The notes: generated by a model from the letters alone, not told the origin. 64,000 nucleotides of DNA from Thalassobacillus_A hwangdonensis (GCF_042675915.1 NZ_JBHTKL010000001.1:806001-870000), one strand, 5' to 3'; counted from the stretch's first letter, positions 52,526 through 63,450 are shown. Made by a program: numbers and translations.

Positions 52526-55276
52526 TCATAACCACTCCGAAACGTTCTCGATCAATGAAGCAGTCGAATCGACCTTCAATGGCACTTCAGGAATCGACTC
52601 GATGAAATACTTACCATATCTTGCTTTGATGATCCGCTGGTCGCAGACAAATACAATCCCACGGTCCGTACTGGAGCGGATGAGCCTGCCAAATCCTTGT
52701 TTGAAGCGCAGTACTGCATGAGGTAGGGAAAGTTCCATGAATGCGTTCCTTTTTTCTTCCTTCAAACGCTTGGCTCTGGCTTGATACACCGGGTGATTCG
52801 GTGGCTGGAACGGAAGTCTTACGATCATCAGGCACGAAAGATCATCTCCCGGGATATCCACACCTTCCCAGAATGAACTCGTACCCAACAGAATTGCCTG
52901 ATCGAATGCCTGGAAGTTCTTTTTCAATCGTTCTCTGCTGCCACTCGAAATTCCTTGTGCGAAAATCATGAATTCTTCTGGCATGATTAGATCTTTAAGA
53001 AGATCATGCGACTTTTTCAGCATGTCATAGCTCGTGAAAAGCACAAGCATCCGCCCATTTGTCACATTCGCCAAAGAGTAAATCGCTTCGCAGGTAGCAT
53101 AAATGAATTCATCAGGCTCCTCGTTGATATCCGGAAAATCGTTCGGAACCATCAATTGGACCTGTTCTTCAAATGGGAACGGCGAAGGGATTTTACTTCT
53201 TATCGTCTCTTCTTTCGGTAAACCGAGGCGGTCTGAAATATAATGGAAAGAGTGTTTCATCGTCAACGTAGCACTTGTCAAAATGACACTTTTCTTTTTA
53301 TCGAACAGTGATGCTTTAATGAGATTGGAGATATCCACTGGTTCGCTGAAAAGATAAGCAGAATTTTGTGCACCATTCGCATCGATTTCAATCCATTTCA
53401 CCTGGTCTACTTCCACTTCAGTCAAAAAGTCCCGTAGTTGAAAGCACATGGAAGACAGATGTTCCGAATGCGATTGAAGTTCACTTTCGCCACCTTCCTG
53501 ACTATCCAGACGTACAAAGGAGCGTTGGATGGCATTAAGGCTTGCCTGGAGTCTATGGGTCATTTCCTCCAGTTTTGCAAGCAATGTACGCTTTACATTA
53601 GTCGCTGCAAAGTTGACTTGAAGTCTACCGACATCACTTTTTTCACTGGACCTCACTTTATTCTTCACCATTCGGAACAATGCCCTGAACAGCGTATCGA
53701 CTTCTTCCTTTGCATTCGATACAAGCTGGAGCAGACGATCAATATCGTCACCATTTTTTAAGATGGTTGTATCATGCAGCTTCATCAAAGCTTCCAATTG
53801 GCTGAGGTTGTTCTGCCAGTCGATGTAATCCATTTTCAAACCGAAGTGCTTACTTGCCGTAGGTTCCAAATGGTGTGCTTCATCAATGACTGCATAATTG
53901 TAGGATGGAATCAATTGATGATCGAATGTCAAATCGGTACAAAGCAGCGAATGGTTCGTAATGACGATGTGCGCATGCTCCGAACGCCCTCTTGCAATAC
54001 GATAATAGGAATACTGGTTTTCTTTCGCCCACGTTTCCTGTGCTTCCTCCTGATTGGATGAAATCCTGTTCCATAAGATTCTGCCGCTTGAAGGAAGCTG
54101 TACTTCATCGATATCACCAGTCTCCGTTTCTGTAATCCAGACGACGAGCATCGCTTTCGCAAGTGCGGTATCATAGTTGTCATGATTTCTTTCCTTCAAC
54201 TCTTTACTGAATCTGAGCAGACTTAAGTAATGTTCCTTCCCCTTAAGGATCGCCACTCGGATAGCAACATTGTACAGGCGTTCCACCTGAGGTATTTCCT
54301 TTTCAAGCAACTGACGCTGAAGCTGTGTCGTGTAGGTGCTGATAACGACCGGTTCATCATCCGACATCGCATGATGGACGGCAGGAAGGAGATACGCTAA
54401 AGATTTACCTGTACCTGTTTCTGCTTCAATCAACGCATGTCTGGTGGAAGAAAATGCGTCAAATATGGTTTCCGCCATCGTCCTTTGCGCTTCCCTGTAT
54501 TCATAGCTGTCCATAAAGGAAGCCAATCCTTTTTTCGAGTGAAAGACGAAATCAAGATGTTCTCCGAAGGAAAGCTCCGGCTTCACTTGGCTGCTATCAG
54601 GAATGTCGATCGATTTTACAGCCAAACCATGAACCAGCTTTATGTCTTTGCGACGATCAGAGGAGAAGGTTTTACGGTTCCACTCATCCATCAGGATTTG
54701 CCTTAAATCACTTTTCAAATTCCCTTCCAGCGACAACAGCTGTTCAATCGTTTCTGCCGGCAAGCTGTTGAGCTTTTTGAATAAATGCTCAAGCAATTCC
54801 GCTGTGACTCTTGTATCTGAAAGTGCACGATGTGGATCTGTGTGGTCCAGGCTCAACTGTTCGGCTAATTGTCCCAACTTGAAACTGGAGGATTGAGGCA
54901 AGAGGATTCTGGCCAGTTCAACCGTATCGATGACAGGGTTATCCAGTGGCTTCAACTGATTGTGCTGAAGCTCAAAGTTCAAAAATCCCAAATCGAATTG
55001 TATGTTGTGCGCTACAATATATGCGTCCTCGAAAAGTTCCCTGACATCTTCAGCGATTTCTGAGAATAAGGGAGCATTTGCAACATGATCATCTGCAATC
55101 CCGGTAAGATTAGTGATAAAAGCGGGTATTTGCTGTTCCGGGTACACGAAGGATTCGAACTCTTCAATAACTTCTCCGTCTTCCCAGACTATGATTCCAA
55201 CTTCTATGATACGGTCCCCTCTTGCGGGTGCATTTCCTGTTGTCTCAAGATCCACTATCGTAAATTTAGCCATCAT
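52526..55276 (-). CDS. dinG: DinG-type helicase with exonuclease domain
   Basis: A 916-residue fusion typical of Firmicutes. The N-terminal ~170 residues are a DnaQ-like 3'-5' exonuclease (IVDLETTGNAP near residue 7; PHRALSDTRVTAELL). The rest is an XPD/DinG-like superfamily 2 helicase: Walker A AETGTGKSLAYLLPA near residue 283, DEAH (VIDEAHHLEP) near 455 and GTSSFWEGVDIPG near 810. The four Cys of the DinG iron-sulfur cluster are not seen. It lies between panD and ypmA as in B. subtilis; it should act in repair of damaged or structured DNA. Confidence 0.94.
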   Translation of the reverse strand: MMAKFTIVDLETTGNAPARGDRIIEVGIIVWEDGEVIEEFESFVYPEQQIPAFITNLTGIADDHVANAPLFSEIAEDVRELFEDAYIVAHNIQFDLGFLNFELQHNQLKPLDNPVIDTVELARILLPQSSSFKLGQLAEQLSLDHTDPHRALSDTRVTAELLEHLFKKLNSLPAETIEQLLSLEGNLKSDLRQILMDEWNRKTFSSDRRKDIKLVHGLAVKSIDIPDSSQVKPELSFGEHLDFVFHSKKGLASFMDSYEYREAQRTMAETIFDAFSSTRHALIEAETGTGKSLAYLLPAVHHAMSDDEPVVISTYTTQLQRQLLEKEIPQVERLYNVAIRVAILKGKEHYLSLLRFSKELKERNHDNYDTALAKAMLVVWITETETGDIDEVQLPSSGRILWNRISSNQEEAQETWAKENQYSYYRIARGRSEHAHIVITNHSLLCTDLTFDHQLIPSYNYAVIDEAHHLEPTASKHFGLKMDYIDWQNNLSQLEALMKLHDTTILKNGDDIDRLLQLVSNAKEEVDTLFRALFRMVKNKVRSSEKSDVGRLQVNFAATNVKRTLLAKLEEMTHRLQASLNAIQRSFVRLDSQEGGESELQSHSEHLSSMCFQLRDFLTEVEVDQVKWIEIDANGAQNSAYLFSEPVDISNLIKASLFDKKKSVILTSATLTMKHSFHYISDRLGLPKEETIRSKIPSPFPFEEQVQLMVPNDFPDINEEPDEFIYATCEAIYSLANVTNGRMLVLFTSYDMLKKSHDLLKDLIMPEEFMIFAQGISSGSRERLKKNFQAFDQAILLGTSSFWEGVDIPGDDLSCLMIVRLPFQPPNHPVYQARAKRLKEEKRNAFMELSLPHAVLRFKQGFGRLIRSSTDRGIVFVCDQRIIKARYGKYFIESIPEVPLKVDSTASLIENVSEWL

Positions 55277-55321
55277 ACTCCCTCATTTCTAAACCCTACA
55301 ACTAACCTTAAAAAAGGCATA

Positions 55322-55359
55322 AAGAAAGGATTCCGCCCGTCAAACACCAGCGAGAATCC
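55322..55359 (-). terminator. terminator of panD
   Basis: On the minus strand GGATTC-t-CGC and GCG-GAATCC pair, followed by TTTCTTT. Confidence 0.65.
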
Positions 55360-55384
55360 CAAAAGTTACCCATACCGACAACAA

Positions 55385-55774
55385 TCAAGTGTGCATGACT
55401 GTCAACGGAGGTTCTTGATCGATCAGTTCCTCAACTCGGTTGTTCTCACCCATCAAAGCCACCTTCGGTCGGAAATCAGCCAGTTCTTCCTGTGGAACCA
55501 TAGCATAGGCTACGATGATGATGATATCATCCGGTTGTACAAGACGGGCTGCTGCACCATTCAAACAAACGACACCACTGCCCCGTTCTCCAGGGATCAC
55601 ATACGTTTCTAACCGAGCTCCATTATTATTATTGACAATTTGAACTTTTTCGTGCGGTAAAATATCGACCTGGTCTAAAATGTCCTGATCAATCGTGATA
55701 CTTCCTACATAATTTAAATTAGCTTCCGTCACTTTCGCGCGGTGTATTTTGGCTTTCATCATGGTGCGAAACAT
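55385..55774 (-). CDS. panD: aspartate 1-decarboxylase
   Basis: A 129-residue pyruvoyl enzyme that makes beta-alanine for pantothenate. The self-cleavage site is YVGSITID (Gly24-Ser25); Ser25 becomes the pyruvoyl group. The core block [34 protein letters not shown] is intact. Only the last residues differ from B. subtilis. GGAGG precedes ATG. It follows panC by 57 bases, completing panB-panC-panD. Confidence 0.96.
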   Translation of the reverse strand: MFRTMMKAKIHRAKVTEANLNYVGSITIDQDILDQVDILPHEKVQIVNNNNGARLETYVIPGERGSGVVCLNGAAARLVQPDDIIIIVAYAMVPQEELADFRPKVALMGENNRVEELIDQEPPLTVMHT

Positions 55775-55831
55775 GATTTCTCCTCCTAAACCCTTAGCTT
55801 ATATTATCTTTTAAACAATCGGTGACTTGCC

Positions 55832-56674
55832 TTACATGTCAATCAGTATATTATCGATAAGCCGCGCTTTTTCAAAGAAAACGGCTGTTGCCAGAATCAT
55901 CTGCCCTTTTGGCTTATCCAACTGCTGCAAGTCAGGATATGAAAGGAATTCAATATAATCTATTCTACCATGAGTGCGTTCTTCAATAAATGCTTGAACT
56001 TCTGAGACTACTTGTTCTCTCGATGCTCCTTGAAGTGCCAGTTCCTTCCCGTGCAGAAGGGATTGGTAGATGAATGGCGCCTCTTTCCGTTCCTGTTCGC
56101 TCAAATAAACATTACGACTGCTTTTGGCTAGTCCATCCGCTTCTCGGACTGTCGGCACCGGAACGAGCTCAACAGGGAAATTGAAATCCTCAATCAAGGC
56201 ATCGACTACAGCTACCTGCTGTGCATCCTTTAACCCGAAATAGGTCTTAGAAGGTCTGCATAGATTGAATAATTTACTTAATACTGTGACCACACCGTCA
56301 AAATGTCCTTGTCTGCTTCTTCCACAAAGGACATCCGCACGCCTTTTCACTGTCAATTCAATGGATGATGGTCCTGGATACATCGCTTCTGCATGAGGAA
56401 AGAACAGGTAGTCCACCTTATGCTTGAGAGCGACTTTCCTGTCATGAGCTTCATCCCTCGGATAACGGTCAAGATCTTCATTAGGTCCGAACTGAAGAGG
56501 ATTTACAAAAATGCTGAGAACAACAATCTCGTTTTCTTTTCTTGCAGCTTCCAACAGTTTCTCATGACCTTCATGGAGATACCCCATCGTAGGAACAAAA
56601 CCGATCGTCTTGCCTGAAGCTTGCAGCAGTGTGCTGATCCGTTGCATTTCTTTTGGTGTCTCGATAATTTCCAT
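55832..56674 (-). CDS. panC: pantothenate synthetase
   Basis: A 280-residue enzyme that joins pantoate and beta-alanine using ATP. The HIGH-like motif GYLHEGH and PTMGYLHEG near residue 30 mark the ATP site; FVNPLQFGPNEDLDRYPR and GLKDAQQVAVVDALI are other blocks. ATG at 56672-56674 with AAGGGG 7 bases upstream is the start; a TTG two codons earlier overlaps the panB stop. It is in the panB-panC-panD operon. Confidence 0.95.
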   Translation of the reverse strand: MEIIETPKEMQRISTLLQASGKTIGFVPTMGYLHEGHEKLLEAARKENEIVVLSIFVNPLQFGPNEDLDRYPRDEAHDRKVALKHKVDYLFFPHAEAMYPGPSSIELTVKRRADVLCGRSRQGHFDGVVTVLSKLFNLCRPSKTYFGLKDAQQVAVVDALIEDFNFPVELVPVPTVREADGLAKSSRNVYLSEQERKEAPFIYQSLLHGKELALQGASREQVVSEVQAFIEERTHGRIDYIEFLSYPDLQQLDKPKGQMILATAVFFEKARLIDNILIDM

Positions 56675-56676
56675 CG

Positions 56677-57510
56677 TCAATCCCCTTTTATATCTGGAAG
56701 CAAATGCTTATCGATAGTAAATGTATGCTGTTCTTCAGGAAATGCCTGTTGTTTGACCTCCTGAACATAAGTGGACAGTGCGCTTTGGATCTCCTCATTG
56801 TTATCCAGGTAAGGTTTGACGAATTTAGGTAGACGCTCCACCCCATATTTAAGGACGTCGTGGTAGACGAGTACCTGACCATCACAACCTGCACCGGCGC
56901 CTATTCCTATAGTGGGAATCGAAAGCCGTTGTGAGATCATATCCGCAAGTTCTCTCGGTACACATTCCAGGACCAAAGCAATTGCTCCACTTTTTTCGAT
57001 AGCTAAAGCATCCTGGATCATCTGAGTTGCAGTCTCTTTACTTTTACCTTGGACTTTATAGCCTCCGAGTACATTGACAGACTGTGGGGTCAACCCTAAA
57101 TGCCCTACTACCGGTATTCCACCTTCGGTCAGGCGTGAGATCGTCTCCAACACCAACTCACCAGCTCCTTCAAGCTTCAGCGCTTGAGCATTCGTCTTCT
57201 GATAGATCTCCATCCCATTCCTCAAAGCATCTTCAATAGAAACGTGATAGGACATGAATGGCATATCAACGACGACGAACGTATCCTTCGCTCCTCTTGT
57301 AACGGCTTTTCCGTGATGGATCATATCCTCCACTGTAACTGGGATGGTCGAATCATAGCCAAGCACTACCATACCAAGTGAATCACCAACAAGAATCATA
57401 TCTACATCAGCTGCTTCGGCAAGCTTTGCTGATGGAAAATCATATGCTGTGATCATTGCTATTTTTTCATTTTCCTGTTTCATCTTCATCATTTTTGAAC
57501 GGTTAAGCAT
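56677..57510 (-). CDS. panB: 3-methyl-2-oxobutanoate hydroxymethyltransferase
   Basis: A 277-residue TIM-barrel enzyme, first step of pantothenate synthesis, which adds a hydroxymethyl group from methylene-tetrahydrofolate. The metal-binding [10 protein letters not shown] near residue 41, [21 protein letters not shown] and [18 protein letters not shown] are all intact. ATG overlaps the end of birA by 8 bases. It consumes the one-carbon units that fhs supplies. Confidence 0.96.
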   Translation of the reverse strand: MLNRSKMMKMKQENEKIAMITAYDFPSAKLAEAADVDMILVGDSLGMVVLGYDSTIPVTVEDMIHHGKAVTRGAKDTFVVVDMPFMSYHVSIEDALRNGMEIYQKTNAQALKLEGAGELVLETISRLTEGGIPVVGHLGLTPQSVNVLGGYKVQGKSKETATQMIQDALAIEKSGAIALVLECVPRELADMISQRLSIPTIGIGAGAGCDGQVLVYHDVLKYGVERLPKFVKPYLDNNEEIQSALSTYVQEVKQQAFPEEQHTFTIDKHLLPDIKGD

Positions 57511-58498
57511 GATACCCTCCTTCTCCCCACTCTATTTCTGCAGAGTAAAGCTTTTCATGGCTTCCGTCTTCATTCCTGATTTGCAGCGCTCCATCCGCTT
57601 CGATCCCGACCAGTGTAGCTTTCCATTTCTTTTTCATGGTTGAAATCGTTACGGTTTCGTCAATCCGGTAACCATAGTGTTCCCATGTCAGCTTGATCGG
57701 TTTGAATCCTTCTTTTAAGAAAACCTCATATGTATGCTCGAATTTCTTAAGGATTTTCTGAATAAGCTTAGTGATATCCCATGCATGTCCGGTCGATTCT
57801 TTTAATGAACTCGCTTTATATCGGATATCATCCGGGAATTTGCTTCCATCCTGATTCACATTCATACCGATTCCTATGACGATATACTGGATATGGTCCT
57901 GCTCCGCCTGCATTTCAGTAAGGATCCCAGATACTTTCTTGTGATCGATCAGCAGGTCATTCGGCCATTTTATCTGAGGCTCGACATCACCTTCCACGGC
58001 TAGTACCTGGGCAAGCACAGTTGCAGCGAGTAAAGTGATTTGAGGTGCCTGAACGGGAGCAAGGTCCGGTCGAAGAATGATGCTCATCCAGATTCCTTCC
58101 CCTTTTTTGGAATGCCAGCTACGCGCTTTTCTGCCTTTACCTTTCAGCTGTTCATCTGCAACGATGACAGTACCGTGCGGTGCACCTTCCTTTGCAAGCT
58201 CATGTCCAATATCCTGCGTAGAATTGACTTGATCATAATGGTGGAGATGTTTGCCCATCCATTTCGTCTCCAGCCCCCACTGCAACGTGTTCTGGCTCAC
58301 CTTATCCGGGTTCGAGATGATGCGGTAGCCTTTCCTAGGTGCCGCTTCTATTTGGTAACCATCCAATTCGAGCTGTTTCATATGCTTCCAGACCGCTGTC
58401 CTTGAGATGTCCAGTTGGTTGGAAAGTTCCTGTCCTGAGATATATTCAGCTCGATTATTTTCCAGTAAGTTGATCAGTTTCATACGGGTGGATGCCAT
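57503..58498 (-). CDS. birA: biotin--protein ligase / biotin operon repressor
   Basis: A 331-residue protein that attaches biotin to carboxylases and represses biotin genes. The N-terminal helix-turn-helix is [25 protein letters not shown], the catalytic domain has [20 protein letters not shown] and [17 protein letters not shown], and the small C-terminal domain follows. ATG at 58496-58498 is the likely start (GGAG 11 bases upstream), overlapping the end of cca. It lies between cca and panB as in B. subtilis. Confidence 0.95.
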   Translation of the reverse strand: MASTRMKLINLLENNRAEYISGQELSNQLDISRTAVWKHMKQLELDGYQIEAAPRKGYRIISNPDKVSQNTLQWGLETKWMGKHLHHYDQVNSTQDIGHELAKEGAPHGTVIVADEQLKGKGRKARSWHSKKGEGIWMSIILRPDLAPVQAPQITLLAATVLAQVLAVEGDVEPQIKWPNDLLIDHKKVSGILTEMQAEQDHIQYIVIGIGMNVNQDGSKFPDDIRYKASSLKESTGHAWDITKLIQKILKKFEHTYEVFLKEGFKPIKLTWEHYGYRIDETVTISTMKKKWKATLVGIEADGALQIRNEDGSHEKLYSAEIEWGEGGYHA

Positions 58499-59691
58499 TT
58501 TACAACCCACTCCTTTATTTCATTATACTCGTTTTTCAAATCTCGGAAAACAACTGCCCGCTCAACCTCGTTTAGCAGATTGCCAATCCACGGCCCTTTT
58601 TGACGAGCCGGATAGATTTCAGTGAGCGCTTTCCCATCGAAATCGATTTCCTTTCTGTTCTTTACAGGTAATGCATTGTGAAGATCACTTACCCTACGGT
58701 AGACTTCTTCAGCTTCCATCTGATATATAAGTCCCGTAACACGTGCAAAGGACTGATAAAGCGTCTCTGGAAGGTTATAGACAAGCCAAGCATCGATTTC
58801 TCCGGATTTTAAGTACAGTTGAAGTGCATTCAATAGTGCCTCAGCTTTGTTCGCTGTCTTATTCGAGAGCTTCCATTCCCGTACCCATCGCTTGACGGAA
58901 AGATCAGTCTCCTGAAACGTGTAATAGCTGATGAGTTCTGCAAAGTTCTCTAAAGGAGATAGCTTATACTTCAAGAGCAGGGATGGCTGTTCATCGAACA
59001 CGGGGAGCATTTCTGAGATGTTAACAGCTTCACTGATCTCAAGTGCTTTATCCAGATAAGGGCCGCGGAACATCTTTTCAAATTCGATTGCTACTCGTTC
59101 CACCGCAATTTTCTTCAATAAATGAATGTGCGCCTTCATGGCATCCATTGTACTGGACTCGATCGTAAACCCAAGTTGGCTGACAAACCGGATAGCCCGC
59201 ATCATACGCAGTGGGTCCTCCTGGAACCTTTCCATTGGCGAACCGACCGCCTTGATCTCTTTCTTTATGATATCTGATCGTCCCCCAAAAGGATCCTCAA
59301 GATTACCTGCTTGATCAAGCGCAATGGCATTCATCGTAAAGTCTCTTCTGGCTAGATCCATTTTTACATCCTTCACGAAGGCAACATGATCCGGGTGTCT
59401 GTAATCCCTGTAATTGTCTTCCACACGAAATGTAGTGACTTCATAAGATTCACCATGATGGCGGACCATTACTGTCCCATGTTCAATGCCAATAGGAATG
59501 ACTTTAGTGAAAATCTTCATTATTTCTGCTGGCGTGGCAGAACTCGCAATGTCAATGTCACCGATTTCTCTACCGATCAATTTATCCCTGACCGATCCGC
59601 CGACTATATAAGCCCGATGTCCATGCCGTTCGATTGTGTTTACAATTTCCATCGCTTGATCTAACTTCAGATCCTGCTCTTCCATTTTCAT
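58480..59691 (-). CDS. cca: CCA tRNA nucleotidyltransferase
   Basis: A 403-residue class II nucleotidyltransferase that builds or repairs the 3' CCA of tRNAs. The catalytic carboxylates are in YIVGGSVRDKLIGREIGDIDIA near residue 30-50. DLARRDFTMNAIAL, EDPLRMMRAIRFVSQLGF and the fingers follow, with a C-terminal tail region. The start is ATG after the bshA stop codon; AGGTG lies about 10 bases before it, and bshA is immediately upstream. Confidence 0.95.
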   Translation of the reverse strand: MKMEEQDLKLDQAMEIVNTIERHGHRAYIVGGSVRDKLIGREIGDIDIASSATPAEIMKIFTKVIPIGIEHGTVMVRHHGESYEVTTFRVEDNYRDYRHPDHVAFVKDVKMDLARRDFTMNAIALDQAGNLEDPFGGRSDIIKKEIKAVGSPMERFQEDPLRMMRAIRFVSQLGFTIESSTMDAMKAHIHLLKKIAVERVAIEFEKMFRGPYLDKALEISEAVNISEMLPVFDEQPSLLLKYKLSPLENFAELISYYTFQETDLSVKRWVREWKLSNKTANKAEALLNALQLYLKSGEIDAWLVYNLPETLYQSFARVTGLIYQMEAEEVYRRVSDLHNALPVKNRKEIDFDGKALTEIYPARQKGPWIGNLLNEVERAVVFRDLKNEYNEIKEWVVKWHPPV

Positions 59692-59692
59692 C

Positions 59693-60811
59693 TCAGGTCA
59701 ACACCTGTTCATATAATTTTTCGTATTGTTTCAGGATGCGCGTGGAGTGAAATTCGTTATCCACTCTCATTTTACTGTTCCGAGAGAAGCTTTTCCACAT
59801 TTCTTCATCCCTCAGCAGACGAAGACCTTGATCGGCAACCGCCTGCACATCGCCTACTTCAGTGATAAAGCCGGTTTCTCCTTCGACGATGACCTCTGGT
59901 ATACCACCTATACGTGTACCGATGCATGGTACTCCGCATGCCATCGCTTCAAGCAATACGAGACCAAAGCTTTCCTTTTCTGACAGCAGCAGTTTCAAGT
60001 CTGCAATGGACAGCAGCTCAGATACATTTTCCTGTTTTCCGAGAAACAGAACCTGGTCATCAATCCCTAAGTCTTTCACAAGCTGATAGGCTGTCGTATA
60101 TTCTGGTCCATCTCCTACCATCAAAAGTTTCGCAGGCATTTCTTCTGCAATCAGATGGAAGGAGCGGATGACATCGTCAATCCGTTTCACTTTACGGAAG
60201 TTGGAAATATGAACGACGACTTTTTCATCTTCCGATATATCGAACTGCTTCCGGAGGTCCTGGTTGCATTGACGGTGATACTCCCGTTCATCTACAAAGT
60301 TATAAATGACATCCATTTCCCGTTCGACGGAAAGCATTTCTTTAGTCTGATCTACCAGACTCTGGGAAACTGCAGTGACACGATCGGAAGCCTCGATACC
60401 GAACTTGATGATATTTTTCATGCTTGGATCGATCCCAAGCACAGTGATATCAGTTCCGTGCAACGTTGTAATGATCTTCACATCCCGTTCCACCATCTGC
60501 TTGGCAAGGATTGCACAAATGGCATGCGGCATCGCGTAATGGACATGGAGGATGTCGAGTTCCTCCCTATTGATGACTTCTGCCATCTTATTCGCTAATG
60601 CCAAATCGTATGGTGGATGCTGGAATACTGGATAATTACTTACTTCTACTTCGTGATAAAAAATATTTGAATAAATCCGATTCAACCGGAAGGGTACCTG
60701 TGAGGCAATAAAATGGATTTCATGACCTTCTTCAGCCAATAACTTCCCTAATTCTGTAGCGATCACCCCTGAGCCTCCGACTGTAGGATAGCATGTAATT
60801 CCTATCTTCAT
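59693..60811 (-). CDS. bshA: bacillithiol glycosyltransferase BshA
   Basis: A 372-residue GT4 enzyme that joins N-acetylglucosamine and L-malate, the first step of bacillithiol, the main low-molecular thiol of these bacteria. N-terminal [20 protein letters not shown] (the GGSG of the donor site), [29 protein letters not shown] and the C-terminal [20 protein letters not shown] are the GT-B signatures. ATG at 60809-60811 with AAGGTG 8 bases upstream is the start; the frame continues 45 codons with no site. In B. subtilis bshB1 lies between it and mgsA; here it is absent. Confidence 0.94.
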   Translation of the reverse strand: MKIGITCYPTVGGSGVIATELGKLLAEEGHEIHFIASQVPFRLNRIYSNIFYHEVEVSNYPVFQHPPYDLALANKMAEVINREELDILHVHYAMPHAICAILAKQMVERDVKIITTLHGTDITVLGIDPSMKNIIKFGIEASDRVTAVSQSLVDQTKEMLSVEREMDVIYNFVDEREYHRQCNQDLRKQFDISEDEKVVVHISNFRKVKRIDDVIRSFHLIAEEMPAKLLMVGDGPEYTTAYQLVKDLGIDDQVLFLGKQENVSELLSIADLKLLLSEKESFGLVLLEAMACGVPCIGTRIGGIPEVIVEGETGFITEVGDVQAVADQGLRLLRDEEMWKSFSRNSKMRVDNEFHSTRILKQYEKLYEQVLT

Positions 60812-60824
60812 CCTGCAATCACCT

Positions 60825-61238
60825 TCAATTCTCTTTCTGTTTTTCCTTAATGATGTTCCTCCAGTGGAAATCGCCACGCTCCAACGCCTTGATAAAAATT
60901 TCCGCACTAGCCAGATTGGTGGCCAATGGAATGCGATGCACATCACAAAGCCGCATCAATGCACTGACATCCGGCTCATGTGGTTGTGCCGTTAGGGGAT
61001 CTCTAAAGAAAATGACCAGATCCATATCATTTTCAGCAATTTTTGCACCGATCTGCTGGTCCCCTCCAATCGGGCCGGACTGGAAGCGAACCACATCCAT
61101 CTGTGTCGCTTCCTCAATCCTTTTGCCGGTCGTACCGGTTGCAAAAAGCTTATGATGTTCCAATACCTTTTGATAAGCAACCGTAAATTGAATCATTTCC
61201 TTCTTTTTCTCATCATGGGCAATCAGAGCAATATTCAT
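60825..61238 (-). CDS. mgsA: methylglyoxal synthase
   Basis: A 137-residue enzyme that turns dihydroxyacetone phosphate into methylglyoxal, an overflow route from glycolysis. Family blocks are [37 protein letters not shown] (catalytic Asp) and [17 protein letters not shown] at 61236-61238 with GGGGAG 7 bases upstream is preferred over the ATG two codons earlier. It lies 12 bases downstream of dapB and 13 bases upstream of bshA on the same strand. Confidence 0.95.
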   Translation of the reverse strand: MNIALIAHDEKKKEMIQFTVAYQKVLEHHKLFATGTTGKRIEEATQMDVVRFQSGPIGGDQQIGAKIAENDMDLVIFFRDPLTAQPHEPDVSALMRLCDVHRIPLATNLASAEIFIKALERGDFHWRNIIKEKQKEN

Positions 61239-61250
61239 AAGCATTCTCCC

Positions 61251-62051
61251 CTATTCCATTATGTTTTCAAGTCCATATACAAGCGTGTCCAATCGCATGA
61301 CTTCCTTGACAGCCATCTCTACACCGGACATGAACGAACCTCGGTGATAGGAATCATGCTTGATCGTCAGCGACTGGCCGGGCGATCCGAACATGACTTC
61401 CTGATGGGCGACAAGGCCAGGCAAACGTACGCTGTGGATATGGATGCCATCATGATTGGCACCTCTTGCCCCTTGCATTGTTTCTTTTTCTTCAGGGTGG
61501 CCCTGCTGTTTGCTTTCTCTTACTTCTTCAATCAGTTCCGCTGTCTTTACTGCAGTACCGGATGGTGCATCAAGCTTCTGATCATGATGTTTTTCAATGA
61601 TCTCCACGTCAGGGAAGTATTTAGCTGCCCACTTTGCAAACTGCATCATAAGTACTGCACCAACAGCAAAGTTAGGCGCGATGATCGTGCCAAGTCCTTT
61701 CGACTCTGCAAGCTCTCTCAATTCTTCAAGCTGCTCCGGCTTGAAGCCTGTCGTTCCAACTACAGGGCGGATATTATGCTGTAGGGCGAGCTTCGTGTGT
61801 TTGTAGCCGTATTCAGGTGTCGTCAGATCTACAAGCACATCCGCATCAATTTCTGAAAAGCACTGTTCCGCATCCTCATAAATCATAGCATCCATATTCG
61901 GCAGTTCCTCGATTTCCTTGACTTGCTTCCCACCGTTTTTCCGATCAAGACAGGCAACAAGTTCAAGCGTCTCGCTGCTCTCGATCATTCTCAAAGCTTC
62001 TGAACCCATCTTTCCCCGTGGTCCGGCTACAATCACTTTTATGGATTTCAT
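61251..62051 (-). CDS. dapB: 4-hydroxy-tetrahydrodipicolinate reductase
   Basis: A 266-residue enzyme of the lysine and diaminopimelate pathway, which supplies the cell-wall cross-link. The NAD(P)-binding motif [15 protein letters not shown] is near the N terminus, [11 protein letters not shown] follows, and [22 protein letters not shown] has the catalytic His and Lys. AGGAGTG lies 8 bases before ATG. It overlaps the MazG-like gene upstream by 4 bases. Confidence 0.96.
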   Translation of the reverse strand: MKSIKVIVAGPRGKMGSEALRMIESSETLELVACLDRKNGGKQVKEIEELPNMDAMIYEDAEQCFSEIDADVLVDLTTPEYGYKHTKLALQHNIRPVVGTTGFKPEQLEELRELAESKGLGTIIAPNFAVGAVLMMQFAKWAAKYFPDVEIIEKHHDQKLDAPSGTAVKTAELIEEVRESKQQGHPEEKETMQGARGANHDGIHIHSVRLPGLVAHQEVMFGSPGQSLTIKHDSYHRGSFMSGVEMAVKEVMRLDTLVYGLENIME

Positions 62052-62398
62052 TGATCTTTCACTCCTGTCTCTTTATGTGTCCAACGATCCTTATCACGCG
62101 TTTCGATTTTTGATATTGACCGCTCAAAGGCATCGGACATATCAATATCAAGGGAATTGGCAAAGCAGGTCAGTACGAACAGCACATCGCCAAGTTCTTC
62201 TTCAACCGCTTTTTCCTCCTCTGTTGCTTTCTTCGGTTTTTCACCATAATGGTGATTCACTTCGCGGGCCATCTCACCCACTTCTTCAGTGAGGCGGGCG
62301 AGGTTGCTCAAAGGGGAAAAATACCCTTCCTTGAATTGGGATATGTATCGATCCACCCGCTCCTGGATTTCCTTTGTCGTATAGTTTTTATCCTGCAT
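62048..62398 (-). CDS. ypjD: MazG-like nucleotide pyrophosphohydrolase (YpjD)
   Basis: A 116-residue all-helical enzyme of the MazG/dUTPase-2 type that hydrolyses (d)NTPs to monophosphates and pyrophosphate. The metal-binding ExxE and ExxD pairs are visible: [14 protein letters not shown] and [16 protein letters not shown]. The substrate is unknown. It is first gene of a ypjD-dapB-mgsA-bshA-cca-birA-panBCD run; its stop overlaps dapB as ATGA. Confidence 0.9.
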   Translation of the reverse strand: MQDKNYTTKEIQERVDRYISQFKEGYFSPLSNLARLTEEVGEMAREVNHHYGEKPKKATEEEKAVEEELGDVLFVLTCFANSLDIDMSDAFERSISKIETRDKDRWTHKETGVKDQ

Positions 62399-62492
62399 TG
62401 TTCAAACGACTCCTTTATACTGAAAACATATCTTCCTAAATGGTAGCCAAAACGACGGCTTTTGACAAATCATTGATACGAAAAATGAGTGA

Positions 62493-62521
62493 TTGTCGGT
62501 TGGTGGACTATTGACTATAAT
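62493..62521 (+). promoter_or_regulatory. promoter of ypjC-like gene
   Basis: TTGTCG (62493-62498), 17 bases, TATAAT (62516-62521), about 30 bases ahead of the ribosome site. Confidence 0.65.
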
Positions 62522-62557
62522 GGTAAAGGCGTATAAAAAAACATCGGAGGTGGAAAA

Positions 62558-63433
62558 ATGAAATTTTTCGGACTGAAATTGAAAAACATCATCTTCATCT
62601 TGTTAGGCTCAGCGATCTTTTCATTCGGACTCGTACATTTCAATATGCAGAACAATTTGGGAGAGGGCGGATTTACAGGTATAACCTTGCTATTATACTT
62701 CTTATTTGATTGGAGCCCTTCCGTGATGAACATCGTCCTCAATATCCCGGTTTTCCTGATCGGATGGAAAATGCTCGGCAGGAACACATTTTTATATACA
62801 TTGATCGGAACATTTGCGGTTTCGTTGTTCATTTGGGTGTTCCAGGAGAATATGATTGAAGTGGATCTTCATTCCGATATGACACTTGCAGCTTTATTTG
62901 CAGGAGTATTCGTAGGTGTCGGCCTTGGAATCATCTTTCGATATGGTGGTACCACCGGAGGCGTGGACATCATCGCTCGTTTGATTAATAAACACTGGGG
63001 ATGGAGCATGGGACGAGCAATGTTCCTATTCGATGCGATTGTTATCGTTACCTCAATCATCACCTATCTGAATGCAATCGAAGGGATGTACACGCTTGTA
63101 GCAGTATTTGTTGCAGCAAGAGTCATCGACTTCATCCAGGAAGGTGCCTATGCTGCTCGTGGTGCAACGATCATCTCTGAAGAGAGCGATGCCATTTCCG
63201 CAAAAATCATGAAACATATGGACCGCGGAGTGACCGTGCTTCAGGGGAAAGGATCTTTCACAGGAAACAGAAGGGATGTCCTTTACTGTGTGGTCGGTAA
63301 AAACGAAATCGTCCGTTTGAAGCATATCATCGATTCAGTCGATCCGCATGCCTTCGTAGCAGTCAGTACGGTTCATGATGTTATGGGGGAAGGATTTACA
63401 TTGGATGAGAATAAGCGTCCGCTAGAAGATTAA
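62558..63433 (+). CDS. ypjC: YitT family membrane protein (YpjC)
   Basis: A 291-residue membrane protein. Five or six helices (KNIIFILLGSAIFSFGLVHF and on through TLVAVFVAARVIDFI) belong to the YitT membrane domain, with the family glycine motif GLGIIFRYGGTTGGVDIIA. The C-terminal ~80 residues form the DUF2179 domain (GVTVLQGKGSFTGNRRDVLYCVV), a small soluble domain seen in this family. Transport or sensing has been suggested but the function is not established. It is divergent from ypjD, as in B. subtilis. AGGTGG lies 7 bases before ATG. Confidence 0.9.
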   Translation: MKFFGLKLKNIIFILLGSAIFSFGLVHFNMQNNLGEGGFTGITLLLYFLFDWSPSVMNIVLNIPVFLIGWKMLGRNTFLYTLIGTFAVSLFIWVFQENMIEVDLHSDMTLAALFAGVFVGVGLGIIFRYGGTTGGVDIIARLINKHWGWSMGRAMFLFDAIVIVTSIITYLNAIEGMYTLVAVFVAARVIDFIQEGAYAARGATIISEESDAISAKIMKHMDRGVTVLQGKGSFTGNRRDVLYCVVGKNEIVRLKHIIDSVDPHAFVAVSTVHDVMGEGFTLDENKRPLED

Positions 63434-63450
63434 TATTAAAACAAGCCAAG

